Shown: piece after piece, positions 50,483-59,541 of the stretch
Layout: every line of letters begins with the position of its first letter
Position numbering within the stretch: the stretch's first letter is position 1
Origin: CANKHA01 sp035652315
GTDB taxonomy: Bacteria; Pseudomonadota; Alphaproteobacteria; Rhizobiales; Xanthobacteraceae
Length of the DNA: 64,000 nucleotides
Direction: 5' to 3'
Assembly (NCBI GenBank): GCA_035652315.1
Contig: DASREA010000027.1
Location: forward strand, 1 to 64,000
Position numbers and translations under genes: made by a program
The notes under the pieces: model-generated
The model's database searches: none
What the model was told of the DNA's origin: nothing
The model's input: the letters and a program-made list of their open reading frames with translations, nothing else

Positions 50483-52498
50483 TCAGGCCGCTTGCACTTC
50501 GTCGAGGAAGCGGCGGACCTCGCGCTCCAGATTTTCTGCTTCCCATGCCAACGTATCGGCCAGGCTCTTGACGTCGGTCGCGGTGGCGCGGGCGCCGGTG
50601 GTGATGTCAGCCACGCGCGTCATGGCTTCGGAGCCGCTACGCGCCTCGGAGGAAGCGCGATTGACGCCCTCGGCGATGGAGTCGACCGCGACGGTTTGTT
50701 CTTCGACCGTCGTGGCGACCGTAGAGGCGATCGCCGACATTTCCTCGATGATGGAATTGACCTGCTCGATGGCCTGCGCCGCGTCGGCGGCAGCCGATTG
50801 GATCGCGCCGATTTGCCCTGCAATTTCCTCCGTCGCGCGCGCCGTTTGCGACGCAAGCGATTTCACCTCCGAGGCCACCACCGAAAAGCCGCGGCCGGCC
50901 TCGCCGGCGCGCGCCGCCTCGATAGTGGCATTGAGCGCCAGCAGGTTGGTCTGGCCGGCGATCGCCTGGATCAGCCCGATGACCTCGCCGATGCGGGTCG
51001 CCGCGTTGCCGAGCTCGGTCATGGTCTTCGCTGTGCGGCCGGCTTCAAAGACCGCGCGGCCCGCGACCTCGGTCGATTTCGTCGCCTGCGAAGCGATGTC
51101 GCTGATCGACATTGCCAGTTCATCGACCGAGCTGGCGGCAACAGTGACATTCTCCGAGGCGGCGGTGACGCGCTGCTCGGCCGTCGTCGCTTCGGCAAAA
51201 ACGGTATCTGCGGCCTGGTTGAGTTCGGCCGAGCTCATCTCCAGTTTCATCGACGATGCGCGCAATTTCGCCAGCGCTGCTTCGACGGAATTCTTGAACT
51301 GTCCGATGATCACAGAAATCGTGCCGCTGCGCTGTTCTCGCGCCCGGCTCGCCTCCTCCTGCATTGCCGCAAGCCGCTCGCGCTCGAGCATGTTGTCGCG
51401 GAATACGATGACGGTGCGGGCCATGGCGCCGATTTCGTCTTGCGACCTGGTGGCGGGAATCCGCGCGGACGTATCGCCGTCGGCCAGGCGCTTCATCACG
51501 GCTGCCAAGCCGTTCAGGGGGCGGGTGATGCTTCGGCCGATCAGCCAGCTGAAGATCAGTCCGAGCAGCACCGCGCCGCAGCCGACCCAAATTATGATAT
51601 TGCGCGTGCGCGACTGCGAACGCGTAAGCGTCTGCGACGCGACGGCGCCCGTTTTTTGCACCGAGGCATTGATGCCGTTGGCCATCGGCAGCATTTGCTC
51701 AATTTCAAGATTGATGACGGTGACGAACGGCTCGATCTGGTTGACCAGATCGCCCCAATTCTTGAGCTGATCGGCATAGTTTTTTACGTCTTGCGCGAGG
51801 CGCGTTTTGATCTCGGCCGGCGCATCGACTGCGGCGAGGATGGTATTGAACTGGTCGAACTCGGTCGCGAATAGCTGGCCCAGATATTCCTTGCGTTGCC
51901 GCCGGTAATCCGCCTCGTAGCGCTGCATGCTGAGCAAGGCGACGATGACTTGCGATCCGTTGCCTTGGCGCAGCCAATCCATGGATTTCTTCGGCGCCTC
52001 GACGTTGATGAAATAGGTGACCTTTCTGGCCGCTTCCATCAATTGACGTCTTACGCCTTCTTGATCGTTGTAGCCGAGCGCCTGCTGTTCCTTGACGAAA
52101 TCGGCGAAGGATTTTGAAACCGAGGACAGCCGCTCACGCAATCCGCCGATGCTTTGCTCGTTCTTTTCACGTTCGGTCAGCGCATGTTCGATCGCCGTCA
52201 GGCTGCTGCCCGCGAGTTCTGCGTTGCGCGTGAAGGTGTCGACGAGGTCTTGATTCGGCTTCGATGCGAAATCGCGCAAGGTCAGGCGCATGGTGGAGAG
52301 CGACGCCTTGAATTCGTTGCTGGCGTCGGAAAGGGCAGCGGCCCGCTTGACGCTGGCGAAAGACGCGGCGACGTCGGCCTCGCCCGAGACGAATGCGATG
52401 CCGTTAGCCAGGAAGCCCGCGACCGGGATCAGAGCCAGCGCGATGATCCGCGCTCGGACCGATAGGGCTGACAGCAAAACCTTTTTGTTTACAAGCAT
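50483..52498 (-). CDS. Methyl-accepting chemotaxis protein
   Basis: This encodes 671 residues from the ATG at 52498; a frame to 52561 adds 21 residues of doubtful character. A first membrane helix lies at about residues 15-37. A periplasmic helical sensor region of about 260 residues follows, then a second helix (IIIWVGCGAVLLGLIFSWLI) and a HAMP domain (GRSITRPLNGLAAVMKRLAD). The MCP domain has the tip IAGQTNLLALNATIEAARAG. No che genes are near, so it feeds a system encoded elsewhere. The end (FLDEVQAA) has no CheR tether. Confidence 0.9.
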   Translation of the reverse strand: MLVNKKVLLSALSVRARIIALALIPVAGFLANGIAFVSGEADVAASFASVKRAAALSDASNEFKASLSTMRLTLRDFASKPNQDLVDTFTRNAELAGSSLTAIEHALTEREKNEQSIGGLRERLSSVSKSFADFVKEQQALGYNDQEGVRRQLMEAARKVTYFINVEAPKKSMDWLRQGNGSQVIVALLSMQRYEADYRRQRKEYLGQLFATEFDQFNTILAAVDAPAEIKTRLAQDVKNYADQLKNWGDLVNQIEPFVTVINLEIEQMLPMANGINASVQKTGAVASQTLTRSQSRTRNIIIWVGCGAVLLGLIFSWLIGRSITRPLNGLAAVMKRLADGDTSARIPATRSQDEIGAMARTVIVFRDNMLERERLAAMQEEASRAREQRSGTISVIIGQFKNSVEAALAKLRASSMKLEMSSAELNQAADTVFAEATTAEQRVTAASENVTVAASSVDELAMSISDIASQATKSTEVAGRAVFEAGRTAKTMTELGNAATRIGEVIGLIQAIAGQTNLLALNATIEAARAGEAGRGFSVVASEVKSLASQTARATEEIAGQIGAIQSAAADAAQAIEQVNSIIEEMSAIASTVATTVEEQTVAVDSIAEGVNRASSEARSGSEAMTRVADITTGARATATDVKSLADTLAWEAENLEREVRRFLDEVQAA

Positions 52499-52723
52499 CT
52501 GTCTGACATCAAAAAAAGCCCGCGCAAAACCGTCGCCGCCACGGCATGGCGGGCCGAACATCGTTAAGAAACAGCAAAATGGTTAAAATGTAGGAAAGTC
52601 ATACCTCCGGCTGCCGCGCCACGGTCACGTTCACCACGCCGCCGCCGTTTGCTTTCCTCTTCCGCGCGCCCCGCCTAGTGTCCGCCGCCTGCGGCTGCCG
52701 TCATTCACCGGAGTTTTCCAACG

Positions 52724-54394
52724 ATGATGCTTTCCCGCCCGGGGACCGGCCACGATTTGATTGTCATGGCTTTGGGCGCAATCCAAGAGATGGAAAATCT
52801 GCTGGCCGAGGCGACGGCGAAGGTGCGGGCGCGCGTCGCCGTCGACGGACAGATCTTGCCGCGACTTTTCGAACGCGAGCAGCGCGCTACCCACGCCCTG
52901 GCCTGGATAGCGACCTATGTCGAAGCCATGCGGCAACTCGCCGGTTATGCGGAGCATATCCAGGACGCCGGCGAATTCGGCGAAATCGAGGATCTCGCAA
53001 TCCGCATCTGCCTCGGCGAATATCTTGCGCAGATTTTTGGCGGCATCCCGATAAGCCAAGGCGAGATGACGCGGCCCGCGGATGTCGGCATCACCGCTCC
53101 CGAGCTGGCGGCGCATATGACGGCCGACGTGGAAAATCTGATCGCCGCCGGCAACACCGCGCAACGGCGGGCGCGGCTCGCCGAACTGCTTCGGCGTCGC
53201 GAGGGCGCCGGAATCGGCGCGGGAAGCATTGACGAAACGCTGGAATCGATTCGGGAGGAGGTGCGCAAATTTACCGTCGGCGCTGTGATGCAGCAGGCGC
53301 AGCGCTGGCATCTGTCGGATGCCTATATTCCCGATGATATTCTGGCGCAGATGGCCGATCTTGGCGTCTTCGGCCTGACCATTCCCGATGAACTGGGCGG
53401 CATGGGCTTGGGGAAGCTCGCCATGGCCATTGTCGGCGAAGAACTGGCTCGCGGCTATGTCGGCGTCGGGTCGCTCGCCGCGAACGCGGTCCTGGCGGCG
53501 GAACTCATTCTGCGCCACGGCACCGAAGAGCAGAGGCAGCGATGGTTGCCGCGGATCGCCGCCGGCCGGACCGTCGCCGCGGCGGCGCTTAGCGAACCGG
53601 GCAGCGGCTCGGATTTGGCTTCAATCCGAACCACCGCGCAGCGGCAGGGCGGCGTCTATAAGATTCGTGGCAGCAAAACATGGGTCACGCATGCGGCGCG
53701 GGCGGATCTTCTTCTGCTGCTGGCACGCACCAACGGCAAGGAAAACGGCCATCGCGCGCTTTCCCTTCTTCTGGTCGAAAAGCAGCGCGACAGTGGCAGG
53801 CCGTTTCAGTCCGCAGCCCGCGTCAATAGCCGCGAATTGCAGGCGCTCGGTTGTCGCGGCCTGAAGGAATTCGAAGTGGCCTTCGATGACTTCGAAGTGC
53901 CGGTCGGCAGCTTGCTGGGAGAAGTCGAAGGAGCCGGTTTCAAGCAACTCATGGAAGCCTTCGAAACGACGCGCATCCAAACCGCGGCGCGCGCGGCGGG
54001 TGTCGCGCAATCGGCGCTCGATCTGGCCCTCGGCCATGCCGGCGAACCCACGCAATCGGGCGCGCACATCGCGGATTTTCCACGCATCGGCGACAAGCTC
54101 GCGATGATGACGGCAGAAATCGCCGCCGCGCGCCAGCTCACCGGCTTCGTCGCGCGCAAAAAAGACTCAGGCGCGCGTTGCGAGCTCGAGGCGGCCATGG
54201 CGAAGATGCTTGCCGCACGGGTCGCCTGGGCGGCGGCCGATTGCACGATGCAAATATATGGGGCCAACGGCTTGGCCACCGAATTACCCATTTCCCGCGT
54301 CTTGGCTGATGCCCGTGCCCTGAACATTGTGGACGGGCCGTCTGAGATGCTGGCCCAAATTATCGCCCGACGCCTGCTCGACGGCGCCTCCTGA
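52724..54394 (+). CDS. mcd: (2S)-methylsuccinyl-CoA dehydrogenase
   Basis: This encodes 556 residues. Ordinary acyl-CoA dehydrogenases are about 390; the extra 165 or so at the N-terminus contain QRATHALAWIATYVEAMRQL, typical of Mcd of the ethylmalonyl-CoA pathway. The dehydrogenase part has LGVFGLTIPDELGGMGLGKL, ALSEPGSGSDLASIRT, GSKTWVTHAARADLL and IYGANGLATELPISRVLADA. It oxidises (2S)-methylsuccinyl-CoA to mesaconyl-CoA, passing electrons to ETF. etfBA lies 1.5 kb downstream on the same strand. No ccr or ecm gene is in the window, so the pathway assignment rests on this protein and its neighbours. Confidence 0.85.
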   Translation: MMLSRPGTGHDLIVMALGAIQEMENLLAEATAKVRARVAVDGQILPRLFEREQRATHALAWIATYVEAMRQLAGYAEHIQDAGEFGEIEDLAIRICLGEYLAQIFGGIPISQGEMTRPADVGITAPELAAHMTADVENLIAAGNTAQRRARLAELLRRREGAGIGAGSIDETLESIREEVRKFTVGAVMQQAQRWHLSDAYIPDDILAQMADLGVFGLTIPDELGGMGLGKLAMAIVGEELARGYVGVGSLAANAVLAAELILRHGTEEQRQRWLPRIAAGRTVAAAALSEPGSGSDLASIRTTAQRQGGVYKIRGSKTWVTHAARADLLLLLARTNGKENGHRALSLLLVEKQRDSGRPFQSAARVNSRELQALGCRGLKEFEVAFDDFEVPVGSLLGEVEGAGFKQLMEAFETTRIQTAARAAGVAQSALDLALGHAGEPTQSGAHIADFPRIGDKLAMMTAEIAAARQLTGFVARKKDSGARCELEAAMAKMLAARVAWAAADCTMQIYGANGLATELPISRVLADARALNIVDGPSEMLAQIIARRLLDGAS

Positions 54395-54500
54395 ACCGGT
54401 CGCCGCCGCGCTGGCCGGGCAACAATTTGGACGCGGCGACGTTGACCCCCAGCCGCGTCGGTGTTGTTATCGGCCGGAATTGTCGCGGGAGCGCTGGTCG

Positions 54501-54947
54501 ATGACCAAGGTCAAAATCCAGAACGGCGAATGGATCGTTGTCTGCGATGGCAGCAAAGCCTTGTTGCTTGAGAATTCAGGCGACGAGAAATTTCCGAACC
54601 TCAAGACTCGGGAAGTATATCAGCAGGAGGACCTTCTGACCCGCGAACAGGGCACCGATGCCCCTGGCCGCGCTATTCAATCGGTCGGATCGATGCGGAG
54701 CGCCATGGAGCAATCCGATTGGCATGATCTGGGTGAAGACCGGTTTTTGGCGACCCTGGTCGAGCGGCTCGATGCCGCTATCCAGGCCGGACAGGCAAAG
54801 TCGTTGGTCATCGCGGCGCCGCCGCGCGCCCTCGGAATGCTCCGGCACCATTATTCGACGAACCTGCGCCGCGTCCTGCGCGCGGAGATTGACAAGGATC
54901 TGGTCAAGCTTCCGGTCTACGAAATCGAGAAACATCTCGCCGAATAG
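54501..54947 (+). CDS. Host attachment family protein (Host_attach)
   Basis: This encodes 148 residues. It opens KIQNGEWIVVCDGSKALLLE and holds LVIAAPPRALGMLRHHYSTN and a C-terminal LVKLPVYEIEKHL. These are landmarks of the Host_attach family, named from plant-attachment work in Agrobacterium and now known as a widespread cytoplasmic protein related to eRF1/Pelota-like folds. Its role is not settled. An ATG start at 54501 is preferred; a longer frame overlaps mcd. It is in line with the downstream HIG1-like gene. Confidence 0.85.
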   Translation: MTKVKIQNGEWIVVCDGSKALLLENSGDEKFPNLKTREVYQQEDLLTREQGTDAPGRAIQSVGSMRSAMEQSDWHDLGEDRFLATLVERLDAAIQAGQAKSLVIAAPPRALGMLRHHYSTNLRRVLRAEIDKDLVKLPVYEIEKHLAE

Positions 54948-54988
54948 ACACAAATGGCGGCCGCCCGCATGGGCGAAAGGACAAAAGC

Positions 54989-55177
54989 ATGTCCGGTACA
55001 ACTATCGTCGTGATCATCGCACTTGCCGCCGTGGCGGTCGTGTTGTTCCTCGGCTTGGCAAACATGCTGCGCGGCGGTTCGCCCGCCGTGTCGCAGCGAC
55101 TGATGCGCTGGCGCGTGCTGCTGCAATTCGTCGCCATCGTCATCATCATCATTGCCATTTGGGCGGCGAAACAATAG
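54989..55177 (+). CDS. Twin-transmembrane small protein (HIG1 domain)
   Basis: This encodes 62 residues and is almost entirely two hydrophobic helices (TTIVVIIALAAVAVVLFLGL and LLQFVAIVIIIIAIWAA) joined by a basic loop (SQRLMRWRVL). This is the bacterial HIG1 (hypoxia-induced) form. Mitochondrial relatives help assemble respiratory supercomplexes with cytochrome oxidase; the bacterial role is inferred. It is conserved next to the adenosyltransferase and etfBA genes in many Hyphomicrobiales, as here. The next gene begins eight bases after its stop. Confidence 0.85.
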   Translation: MSGTTIVVIIALAAVAVVLFLGLANMLRGGSPAVSQRLMRWRVLLQFVAIVIIIIAIWAAKQ

Positions 55178-55184
55178 CTGGCGC

Positions 55185-55757
55185 ATGGTCGTCCTCAACC
55201 GCATCTACACGCGCACCGGCGACGACGGCACCACGGCCTTGGGCAGCGGCGAGCGCCGCAAGAAATACGATCTGCGCGTGGCCGCTTACGGCACCCTGGA
55301 CGAGCTGAACGCGGTGATCGGCGTGGCGCGGCTTCATACTGCAAGCGATACCGCTCTCGATCAGGCGCTCGGCCGCGTGCAGAACGATCTCTTCGATGTC
55401 GAGGCCGATCTTTGCCTGGCGTCCAAGGGGCCGGCCGGCGCCCGCCTGACGGCGACCGAGGCACAGGTGCAATGGCTCGAAGACCAGATCGACCATTTCA
55501 ATGCGGGCTTAGCCTCGCTCAAGTCCTTCGTGCTCCCTGGCGGTAGTCCGGCGGCGGCGTATCTGCACCTGGCTCGCACGGTATGCCGCCGCGCCGAACG
55601 GTTGATGGTCGAGCTCAACGACACGCCCGGCGAGGGCGTCGGCGCACCGGCTCTGAAATATGTGAACCGCCTGTCCGATTTTCTCTTCGTTGCCGGACGC
55701 CACGCCAATGACCGGGGCGCGCGCGACGTTCTTTGGGCGCCGGGCGCGCATCGCTGA
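55185..55757 (+). CDS. Corrinoid adenosyltransferase, PduO/MMAB type
   Basis: This encodes 190 residues. The N-terminal ATP-binding motif is IYTRTGDDGTTALGSGER. AAYGTLDELNAVIGVAR and FVLPGGSPAAAYLHLARTVC, with the RRAER helix, then YVNRLSDFLFVAGRHAN, complete the family. It attaches the adenosyl group to cobalamin, making coenzyme B12. That cofactor is needed by ethylmalonyl-CoA and methylmalonyl-CoA mutases, which fits the presence of Mcd just upstream. It starts eight bases after the HIG1-like gene, and etfB follows 91 bases later. Confidence 0.92.
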   Translation: MVVLNRIYTRTGDDGTTALGSGERRKKYDLRVAAYGTLDELNAVIGVARLHTASDTALDQALGRVQNDLFDVEADLCLASKGPAGARLTATEAQVQWLEDQIDHFNAGLASLKSFVLPGGSPAAAYLHLARTVCRRAERLMVELNDTPGEGVGAPALKYVNRLSDFLFVAGRHANDRGARDVLWAPGAHR

Positions 55758-55848
55758 CGCTTGGCCGGTGAATTGTTTGTTGCCGTCGCGTTGACCCGCT
55801 AGCCTGCCGCCTTTAGTTTCGCGCTTCAGCGCCTCTGGGGAACGAGGA

Positions 55849-56598
55849 ATGAAGATTCTTGTGCCGGTGAAGCGGGTCGTGGACTTCAACGTCAAGATCC
55901 GCGTCAAGGCCGACGGCTCTGGCGTCGAGCTTGCCAACGTGAAGATGTCGATGAACCCCTTCGACGAGATCGCGGTGGAGGAAGCGATCAGATTGAAGGA
56001 AGCCGGCAAAGCCTCGGAGATCGTCGCCGTCTCGATCGGCCCGGCGCAGGCCGCGGAAACCATCCGCACGGCGCTGGCCATGGGCGCCGATCGCGGCATT
56101 TTGGTGAAGACCGACGCGCCGGTCGAGCCGCTGGCGGTCGCCAAAATTCTCAAGGCCATCGTTGCGGCGGAACAGCCCGGCCTCGTCGTCCTCGGCAAAC
56201 AGGCGATCGACGACGATTGCAACCAAACGGGGCAGATGTTGGCGGCGCTGCTCGGCTGGCCGCAGGGTACCTTTGCCTCTAAGCTCGTCATCGAAGGCAA
56301 CGACGTCGTAGTGACGCGCGAGGTCGATGGCGGGCTGCAAACGGTGAAGCTGAAAGGCCCTGCCGTCGTCACCACCGATTTGCGGCTCAACGAGCCACGC
56401 TACGCCAGCCTGCCCAACATCATGAAATCCAAGAAAAAGCCGATCGAGGAGAAGACGCCGCAGGATTATGGCGTCGATACCGCGCCGCGCCTCGAGGTGC
56501 TCAAGACGGTCGAGCCGGCGCGGCGCAAAAGCGGCATCAAGGTCGCCTCGGTCGTCGATCTCGTTGGCAGGCTGAAGAACGAAGCGGGAGTGCTGTGA
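55849..56598 (+). CDS. etfB: Electron transfer flavoprotein beta subunit
   Basis: This encodes 249 residues, the standard length. It starts MKILVPVKRVVDFNVKIRVK. The AMP-binding region includes GKQAIDDDCNQTGQMLAALL, and the dehydrogenase recognition loop reads EPRYASLPNIMKSKKKPIEE. With EtfA it accepts electrons from acyl-CoA dehydrogenases, including the Mcd encoded upstream, and passes them to ETF-ubiquinone oxidoreductase. A GGGGAACGAGG precedes the ATG. The stop and the etfA start share one base (TGATG). Confidence 0.95.
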   Translation: MKILVPVKRVVDFNVKIRVKADGSGVELANVKMSMNPFDEIAVEEAIRLKEAGKASEIVAVSIGPAQAAETIRTALAMGADRGILVKTDAPVEPLAVAKILKAIVAAEQPGLVVLGKQAIDDDCNQTGQMLAALLGWPQGTFASKLVIEGNDVVVTREVDGGLQTVKLKGPAVVTTDLRLNEPRYASLPNIMKSKKKPIEEKTPQDYGVDTAPRLEVLKTVEPARRKSGIKVASVVDLVGRLKNEAGVL

Positions 56599-57542
56599 TG
56601 GCCACGCTCCTTCTTGCCGAACACGACAACAGGACCTTGCGCGACACCACGGCCAAGGCGCTTAGCGCGGCGAAGCAACTCGGCGGCGAGGTGCATGTGC
56701 TGGTGGCGGGCGCCGATTGCCGCGGCGTGGCCGAGGCGGCGGCGAAGCTCGATGGCGTTGCCAAGGTGCTGCTGGCGGACGCCGCGCCTTACGCGCATAT
56801 GCTGGCCGAGCCGGTCGCAACACTCATCGTTTCGCTCGCCGGCCAATACGATGCGCTCGTCGCGCCGGCGAGCACGCTGGGCAAGAACATCCTGCCGCGC
56901 GTGGCCGCGCTGCTTGATGTCATGCAAATCTCCGACATCACCAAGGTGGTTTCGGCGGACACTTTCGAGCGTCCCATCTATGCCGGAAATGCCATTCAGA
57001 CCGTGCGCGCGCGCGATGCCAAGAAGGTCGTCACCGTGCGCACCGCCGCGTTCCCTGCCGCGGGCGGCGGCGGCAATGCGCCGATTGAACCAGTCGCGCC
57101 GGCGGCGGATGCCGGCATCTCCAGCTTCGTCGGCGAAGAGCTCTCCAAGCTCGATCGTCCTGAACTGACCTCGGCCAAGATCATCATCTCCGGCGGCCGC
57201 GCGCTGCAGAGCCGCGAGAATTTCGCCAAATATATCGAGCCGGTGGCCGACAAGCTTGGCGCCGCGATCGGCGCCTCGCGCGCGGCGGTCGATGCCGGCT
57301 ATGCGCCGAACGACTGGCAGGTGGGACAGACTGGCAAAGTCGTGGCACCGGAATTGTATATCGCCGTCGGCATTTCCGGCGCTATACAGCATCTCGCCGG
57401 CATGAAGGATTCCAAGGTGATTGTCGCCATCAACAAGGACGAGGAAGCGCCGATTTTTCAGGTCGCCGACTATGGCCTGGTCGCCGATCTTTACCAGGCT
57501 TTGCCAGAACTAGCGGCCGAACTGAGCAAACTCGGCCGTTGA
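56598..57542 (+). CDS. etfA: Electron transfer flavoprotein alpha subunit
   Basis: This encodes 314 residues. The N-terminal domain starts MATLLLAEHDNRTLRDTTAK. The C-terminal FAD-binding domain has KIIISGGRALQSRENF, DWQVGQTGKVVAPELYIAVG, ISGAIQHLAGMKDSKVIVAI and EEAPIFQVADYGLVADL. It forms the FAD-containing heterodimer with EtfB. The ATG overlaps the etfB stop by one base; a GTG one codon earlier is possible. The next gene starts 94 bases downstream. Confidence 0.95.
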   Translation: MATLLLAEHDNRTLRDTTAKALSAAKQLGGEVHVLVAGADCRGVAEAAAKLDGVAKVLLADAAPYAHMLAEPVATLIVSLAGQYDALVAPASTLGKNILPRVAALLDVMQISDITKVVSADTFERPIYAGNAIQTVRARDAKKVVTVRTAAFPAAGGGGNAPIEPVAPAADAGISSFVGEELSKLDRPELTSAKIIISGGRALQSRENFAKYIEPVADKLGAAIGASRAAVDAGYAPNDWQVGQTGKVVAPELYIAVGISGAIQHLAGMKDSKVIVAINKDEEAPIFQVADYGLVADLYQALPELAAELSKLGR

Positions 57543-57636
57543 CTATTTCGCAAAACAACAGATCGCACTATGTTCATGCGGTTTTCACCGTATGGGGCGT
57601 TTCTTAACGAGGCGCGGAACGATCGGATGATCCGTC

Positions 57637-58518
57637 ATGGCGCTCGCAATTCGTAACGTCGGCGTGATTGGCGCCGGGCAGATGGGCAACGGCATCGCCC
57701 ATGTCTGCGCGCTGGCCGGCTTCTCCGTGCTGGTGCATGACGTGACGCCGGACCGGATCAAAGCCGGCCTTGCGACCATCAACGGCAACATGGCGCGTCA
57801 GGTCAGCCGCAAGATCATTTCCGAAGACGACCGCAAGGCGGCGCTCAGCCGGATCAGTCCGGCCAACAATATCGACGAGCTTTCCGCCTGCGACCTCGCC
57901 ATCGAGACCGCAACCGAGCAGGAACAGGTCAAGCGGCAGATTTTCGCCGCCTTGTGCCCGGTGTTGAAGCCGGAGGCGATCGTCGCCACCAATACCTCCT
58001 CCATCTCGATCACGCGGCTGGCGTCGGCCACCGACCGGCCCGAACGCTTCATCGGCATCCATTTCATGAATCCGGTGCCGCTGATGGAATTGGTCGAGTT
58101 GATCCGCGGCCTCGCTACCGGCGACGAGACTTTCGAAACCGCCAAGGCTTTCGTCACCAAGCTCGGCAAGACCATCGCGGTCTCCGAGGATTCCCCCGCC
58201 TTCATCGTCAACCGCGTGCTGCTGCCGATGATCAACGAGGCGATCTACGCGCTTTACGAGGGCGTCGGCACCGTCGAGGCGATCGATACCGCGATGCGGC
58301 TCGGCGCCCACCACCCGATGGGTCCGCTGGAGCTTGCCGATTTCATCGGGCTAGATACTTGTCTCGCGGTCATGCAGGTGCTGCACGAAGGCCTGGCCGA
58401 TTCGAAATACCGGCCCTGTCCGCTCCTGGTGAAATACGTCGAGGCCGGCTGGCTTGGCCGCAAGACGCAGCGCGGCTTTTACGATTACCGCGGCGAGAAG
58501 CCGGTGCCGACGCGCTAA
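57637..58518 (+). CDS. hbdA: 3-hydroxybutyryl-CoA dehydrogenase
   Basis: This encodes 293 residues. The NAD-binding motif is VGVIGAGQMGNGIAHVCALA. ERFIGIHFMNPVPLMELVEL supplies the catalytic His region, and DSPAFIVNRVLLPMINEAIY with GAHHPMGPLELADFIGLDTC forms the dimer domain. It interconverts acetoacetyl-CoA and 3-hydroxybutyryl-CoA. It lies directly after etfBA on the same strand, as often seen in Hyphomicrobiales, and fits C4 acyl-CoA metabolism along with Mcd. A small hairpin (GTAACG/CGTTAC, 58529-58546) follows the stop before the convergent SRPBCC gene. Confidence 0.93.
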   Translation: MALAIRNVGVIGAGQMGNGIAHVCALAGFSVLVHDVTPDRIKAGLATINGNMARQVSRKIISEDDRKAALSRISPANNIDELSACDLAIETATEQEQVKRQIFAALCPVLKPEAIVATNTSSISITRLASATDRPERFIGIHFMNPVPLMELVELIRGLATGDETFETAKAFVTKLGKTIAVSEDSPAFIVNRVLLPMINEAIYALYEGVGTVEAIDTAMRLGAHHPMGPLELADFIGLDTCLAVMQVLHEGLADSKYRPCPLLVKYVEAGWLGRKTQRGFYDYRGEKPVPTR

Positions 58519-58542
58519 AGCGCGATCGGTAACGGCGCAGCG

Positions 58543-59016
58543 TTACGCCAGTTGCTCCGCCATCTTGTCGAGGCTCTGGCTCCAGCCCGCCTCCATGCCG
58601 TCCAGCATCGCCGGCGCCGCTGGTACAAGGCCCTTGGCAAAGCTGTGCAGCGTCAGCTTCGTGTTGCCGCCTTGCTCTTCCAGGATGACGGTCGTCTTGC
58701 CCTCGAGCAGATGATTGCCATCATTATCGATGGCGATGTTGGAGAACACCAATCGCTCCGGCGGTTTCACCTCGCTAAAAACGCCCTTCATTGGATAGTC
58801 GTTGCCATCCGGCCCATGCATGACGATGCGCAAGGCGCCGCCGACACGGACGTCCAGTTGAGGGACAGAGCTGGTGAATCCACGCGGGCCGAACCATCGC
58901 GCCAGGTGCATCGGCTCGGTCCACGCCCGCCAAACAAGCTCGCGCGGCGCATTGAACAGGCGGGTAAGCGTGATCGTGCGTTCGCCATAAGGCGCCGTCT
59001 GCACCGCACTGTTCAC
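58543..59016 (-). CDS. SRPBCC family protein (AHSA1-like), third copy of the cluster
   Basis: This encodes 157 residues with the START-like helix-grip fold. Landmarks are RLFNAPRELVWRAWTEPMHL, ARWFGPRGFTSSVPQLDVRV, GALRIVMHGPDGNDYPMKGV and TTVILEEQGGNTKLTLHSFA. The family binds hydrophobic ligands, and members are often encoded with ArsR regulators. No catalytic residues are recognised. Its ATG overlaps the stop of the VOC gene before it by four bases (ATGA). It is the last gene of the six-gene cluster starting at the ArsR gene. Confidence 0.9.
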   Translation of the reverse strand: MNSAVQTAPYGERTITLTRLFNAPRELVWRAWTEPMHLARWFGPRGFTSSVPQLDVRVGGALRIVMHGPDGNDYPMKGVFSEVKPPERLVFSNIAIDNDGNHLLEGKTTVILEEQGGNTKLTLHSFAKGLVPAAPAMLDGMEAGWSQSLDKMAEQLA

Positions 59017-59519
59017 GCGGCTTCTCCCGCATAGGCACGCTCGATCGTCGCGAGGTCGAGCTTTTTCATCTTCATGAAGGCATTCATGACGCGCGCCGAT
59101 TTCGCCGTGTCGGGATCGCTCAGCATCTGCGGAATCGCGCTTGGCACCACTTGCCAGGACAGGCCAAATTTATCCTTAAGCCAGCCGCAAGGGCCTTCCT
59201 GGCCGCCGCCGTCAGAGAGCTTGGCCCAGTAGTAGTCGATGTCCGGCTGCGCGTCGCAAAAGATCTGAAACGACACCGCTTCGTCGAACTTGAATTGCGG
59301 GCCGCCGTTCAGCGCGACGAAGGGCTGTCCTTCGAGCTCGAATTCGACCGTCATCACCGAACCGGCGGGCTTGCCGTGCACGTCCTGCCCCGCATTGGGA
59401 AAGCGGCTGATCCTGCCCAGCTTGGCATTCTTGAACACCGAGCAATAGAACCGCGCCGCCTCTTCGGCCTGTGTGTCGAACCACAGGCAAGGGGCGATCT
59501 TGTGCTTTGCGATTGTCAT
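59013..59519 (-). CDS. VOC family protein (PhnB / glyoxalase-like), second copy
   Basis: This encodes 168 residues. It opens KIAPCLWFDTQAEEAARFYC, with VMTVEFELEGQPFVALNGGP and VSFQIFCDAQPDIDYYWAKL, then CGWLKDKFGLSWQVVPSAIP. This is the PhnB-like branch of the vicinal oxygen chelate family, sometimes labelled 3-demethylubiquinone methyltransferase in error. Metal binding is likely but not shown. It sits between two SRPBCC genes and overlaps the next by four bases. Confidence 0.9.
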   Translation of the reverse strand: MTIAKHKIAPCLWFDTQAEEAARFYCSVFKNAKLGRISRFPNAGQDVHGKPAGSVMTVEFELEGQPFVALNGGPQFKFDEAVSFQIFCDAQPDIDYYWAKLSDGGGQEGPCGWLKDKFGLSWQVVPSAIPQMLSDPDTAKSARVMNAFMKMKKLDLATIERAYAGEAA

Positions 59520-59541
59520 GCTTCGTCCCTTCCGCTGCGTC

